DNA from: Chloroflexota bacterium
GTDB lineage: Bacteria; Chloroflexota; Dehalococcoidia; Lucifugimonadales; JADFKI01
DNA: 7,453 bases
Direction: 5' to 3'
Assembly (NCBI GenBank): GCA_022565015.1
Contig: JADFKI010000194.1
Coordinates: forward strand, 1-7,453
Shown here one piece after another: positions 5,656 through 7,453 of this stretch (positions within the stretch are counted from its first letter, which is position 1; the number at the start of each line of letters is the position of its first letter). Below the pieces are notes generated by a model. That model was not told the DNA's origin and made no database searches. It saw only the letters and a list, made by a program, of their open reading frames with translations. The position numbers and the translations under genes were made by a program.

Positions 5656-6414
5656 CTAATCGTCGTAAAAATCGTCGGCCGAGTCCTTGGGAGACCAGCC
5701 AAGCATGTCCTTCGCGTGGGTGAGATCGCGATAGCTCCACTTATTGTTGGACGTGGCCAAGAAGACATCGCATTTCAGGTCGTCGGCCGCGTCGATGCAG
5801 CTGGTCAATATTGAAGCGACATCGCCGTGGCTGAGGTAGATCGAGCGCTCTCGGATGACCGCGGGACGGTTCCCCGGCCGGACCCCTCCGATGCGGACGC
5901 CTATCATGGACATGCCGTATTCATCGGAGAAGTGGCGGGCGAGGGCCTCGCCGAACACCTTGGCCGCTCCATAGATATCGGCGGGCCGTACCTGTTCATG
6001 TGTGATCTTTTGAAAGTCGGCCGGGACGCTCTCAAACCTGCCGGCGGCTATGGCATCGTAGGGAGGTACGTCTTCGAAGCCCCTGATGGTATTGCCGCTG
6101 CTGGCGTACACCACCCTGGCGACTCCCGCCAGCCTGGCGGCCTCGAACACGTTGTAGGTCCCGATGATATTGCCTTTGAGCTGCCCTTCCCAGTCCTTTC
6201 CACCAAGATACGCGGCCAGGTGCACGACCACGTCCTGACCCTGAAAGGCGGACTTTATCGCATCCAGGTCTGAAATATCCCCCTGAAAGCTGTCGACTCC
6301 CTCGACGATGCTGCGATTCAAGGCCCTGAGCTTGTACTCGCCTATCCCCTCCAGGTGGCGGCGCAGAATACCGCCGATGAGGCCGCTCATTCCCGTTATC
6401 AGAACATTCTTCAT
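5656..6414 (-). CDS. NAD-dependent epimerase/dehydratase (extended SDR), copy B
   Basis: The predicted protein has 252 residues and is the paralogue of the SDR immediately downstream. It keeps the NAD-binding TGMSGLIGG (7-15), DISD (46-49), VVVHLAA (62-68), YASSGN (103-108) and catalytic Tyr148-x-x-x-Lys152. The stretch 172-199 differs strongly from copy A (16 of 28 positions by hand count, against about 31 % overall). In uronate-dehydrogenase-like proteins this stretch lies near the substrate pocket, so the two copies may act on different substrates or successive steps. The ATG at 6412-6414 has AAAGGA about 11 bp upstream. It is the first gene of the probable three-gene operon, with a long untranslated leader if the promoter at 6566-6594 is used. 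Confidence 0.87.
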   Translation of the reverse strand: MKNVLITGMSGLIGGILRRHLEGIGEYKLRALNRSIVEGVDSFQGDISDLDAIKSAFQGQDVVVHLAAYLGGKDWEGQLKGNIIGTYNVFEAARLAGVARVVYASSGNTIRGFEDVPPYDAIAAGRFESVPADFQKITHEQVRPADIYGAAKVFGEALARHFSDEYGMSMIGVRIGGVRPGNRPAVIRERSIYLSHGDVASILTSCIDAADDLKCDVFLATSNNKWSYRDLTHAKDMLGWSPKDSADDFYDD

Positions 6415-6565
6415 AGGTCGCGCAGTCCTTTCCAGCTGATTGCATGTGAGGAAACGCGACAGAAGCTCCGGATAGGGCGTAGCACAGTGTTTAAGGTCCG
6501 ACGCCTCATGGGATACGAATTGAGTCTATATTCGCCGCGTGAGGGGCTAGCCGCGCTCGTGGAGT

Positions 6566-6594
6566 AAGCTAGCAGGGCGCGAGTACGTTGTCAA
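6566..6594 (-). promoter_or_regulatory. candidate promoter of the SDR-SDR-amidase operon
   Basis: On the minus strand a perfect TTGACA (6594-6589) is followed after 17 bp by TAGCTT (6571-6566, 3 of 6). The latter is preceded by TGC in extended -10 position, which can compensate for a weak hexamer. The -35 box lies inside the 16-bp palindrome. Transcription would start near 6560, about 145 nt before the first start codon. Confidence 0.4.
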
Positions 6595-6602
6595 TTGACA
6601 AC
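6587..6602. promoter_or_regulatory. perfect 16-bp palindrome GTTGTCAATTGACAAC, probable operator
   Basis: The two halves are perfect reverse complements with no spacer. The symmetry, the size and the overlap with a TTGACA -35 hexamer are typical of a site for a dimeric helix-turn-helix repressor such as a GntR-, TetR- or MarR-type protein. No such regulator is encoded in the window. It lies 172 bp upstream of the first SDR start codon, so control of that operon is the natural reading. Confidence 0.5.
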
Positions 6603-6677
6603 CGCGGGGTGCGAAGCAGCCGATAGGAGAGTAACCCGGAGCAGCGATATCGGGGTATTTAATAGCTATCTCAAGAC

Positions 6678-6715
6678 GGGTCTGAGGGTGTCCGGAGGGT
6701 CTGAGGGATGTGTCC
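6678..6715. repeat. pair of direct repeats GGGTCTGAGGG
   Basis: GGGTCTGAGGG occurs at 6678-6688 and again at 6697-6707, 19 bp apart. Each is followed by a GTGTCC (6688-6693 directly, 6710-6715 after a short insertion), so the similarity extends beyond the 11-mer. The pair may be an activator or regulator binding array or a piece of an interspersed intergenic repeat. Function is unknown. Confidence 0.5.
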
Positions 6716-6777
6716 CCGTACGAGAACACACCAGGTCGATGCGTCGGGAAGTGGCATAAGCATTTCGAGATCGTTTA

Positions 6778-7272
6778 CTAGCCCCTGGAAGTCAGGCTGG
6801 AGGCCATTTCCAAGAGCTGTTCGAGCTCAAAAGGCTTGGATACGATGAAATCGAAAGACATTTGACTCATATCGGCATCGGATAGCGCTGCGCCCCAGCC
6901 GGTGACGGCTATGACCGGCGTGTTGGGGCTTATGGCCTTGATGCTCCTGGCGACCTCAGTTCCCGACATGCCGGGAAGATGAAGGTCGGTGAAAACGAGA
7001 TCGTGTCTTATCTCCCTGAAGCTCGCGACGCCCTCATTGCCGTCTTCCGCAATCGTGGTCTGGTATCCTTCCAGGACGAACATGTGCTCCAGCAGGGTTC
7101 GGACACAGGACTCGTCATCGATTATCAGGATGCTCTTCCCACGTCCGTTTGCCCCCGCCTCCGAGCCCGAGAAGGGCTTTTTCATCAGCTTCAGGTGCGA
7201 AACGCCCGAAGCGCTGTCTGTCTGCTGTTTCGGCTCCGAGTCCACGATATTTACGTTGCTCAGCCGTCCCAT
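6778..7272 (-). CDS. single-domain response regulator (REC only)
   Basis: The predicted protein has 164 residues from the ATG at 7270-7272. After an uncharacterised, polar N-terminal stretch of about 45 residues it has one receiver domain: ILIIDDE with acidic residues Asp52 and Asp53, the phosphoacceptor Asp96 in LVFTDLHLPGMSG, Thr124 in VIAVTGW and Lys146 in FIVSKPFE. All residues needed for phosphorylation are present. There is no DNA-binding or enzymatic output domain, so it would act by protein contact or as a phosphate relay, as CheY/Spo0F-type proteins do. The ATG has AGGTGG 8 bp upstream; a GTG at 7282-7284 would add four residues but lacks a well-placed ribosome site. TATAAG at 7298-7303 (minus) could be its -10 box, with no clear -35. 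No histidine kinase is in view. Confidence 0.85.
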   Translation of the reverse strand: MGRLSNVNIVDSEPKQQTDSASGVSHLKLMKKPFSGSEAGANGRGKSILIIDDESCVRTLLEHMFVLEGYQTTIAEDGNEGVASFREIRHDLVFTDLHLPGMSGTEVARSIKAISPNTPVIAVTGWGAALSDADMSQMSFDFIVSKPFELEQLLEMASSLTSRG

Positions 7273-7453
7273 AATCTCGACCACCTGCCCTAAAGTTCTT
7301 ATATTGGATACCTAGACTAGCACCTGAAGGCCCTGATGCCTCTCGATGCCGACACCCAATATTGAGCACAGATCGAAATTCCGGGATAGGTGAAGGCCAC
7401 AGCACCCTGCTTTGACACCCGCCGACTCGACCATCGAGAGTAGCCGGCCGTCT

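Larger units (their letters stand above)
6415..6777. other. 363-bp non-coding region upstream of the SDR-amidase operon
   Basis: No convincing gene lies here. Reading from right to left it holds the downstream flank of the response regulator gene, a pair of 11-bp direct repeats (6678-6715), a 16-bp perfect palindrome with a promoter (6566-6602), two copies of GCTAGC (6546-6551 and 6568-6573), and the leader of the SDR operon. A short plus-strand frame within 6445-6567 contains a helix-turn-helix-like phrase discussed among the findings. No clear intrinsic terminator for the response regulator gene was seen. Confidence 0.5.

Noticed and set aside
7412..7417. TTGACA on the plus strand near the right edge
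   Set aside because: No -10-like hexamer is found at suitable spacing before the window ends, so it cannot be called a promoter.
7312..7453. Minus-strand frame open from the window edge to a TAG at 7312-7314, possible tail of an upstream gene
   Set aside because: Other minus-strand frames are also largely open here, and the 46-residue translation matches no family I recognise, so a coding call cannot be supported.

Overview
The window looks like chromosomal DNA from a GC-rich bacterium. The gene content is a PIG-L deacetylase, a UbiE-like methyltransferase, an acetamidase/formamidase and paired uronate-dehydrogenase-like SDRs, with TTG or GTG starts possible at several genes. This fits a Chloroflexota (Dehalococcoidia/SAR202-type) genome best, but that placement is inference from gene repertoire and sequence style and was not checked by any search. 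I see no rRNA, tRNA, CRISPR array, intact transposase, integrase or phage gene.

Left part (1-1785): the C-terminal 53 residues of a PIG-L/LmbE-type deacetylase end at 162. A 154-bp gap follows, carrying a decayed 77-bp tandem repeat in which GATAATCAGA recurs three times at exactly equal spacing. A class I SAM-dependent methyltransferase (317-1117) starts at the third copy. It runs convergently into a dephospho-CoA-kinase-like gene (1114-1785, minus); the two stop codons overlap.

Middle (1786-3619): a divergent intergenic region carries a good sigma70-type promoter for the CoaE-like gene. On the plus strand follow a stand-alone protein-kinase-fold protein of unknown role (1952-2974) and, 177 bp later, a small four-helix membrane protein extremely rich in methionine (3152-3619).

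Right part (3728-7272), all minus strand: a probable three-gene operon transcribed from about 6560 leftward encodes two tandem paralogous NAD-dependent SDRs (both 252 aa, about 69 % identical by hand count), then an acetamidase/formamidase-family amidohydrolase. A perfect 16-bp palindrome overlapping a TTGACA -35 box sits upstream and suggests repressor control. The operon plausibly handles a small sugar-acid or amide substrate, but the substrate is unknown. Further upstream a single-domain response regulator (6778-7272) has no kinase partner in view.

The best leads are the SDR-SDR-amidase operon with its palindromic operator, the Met-rich membrane protein, the orphan kinase and the 77-bp repeat. 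Nothing here clearly amounts to a new defence or mobile system.
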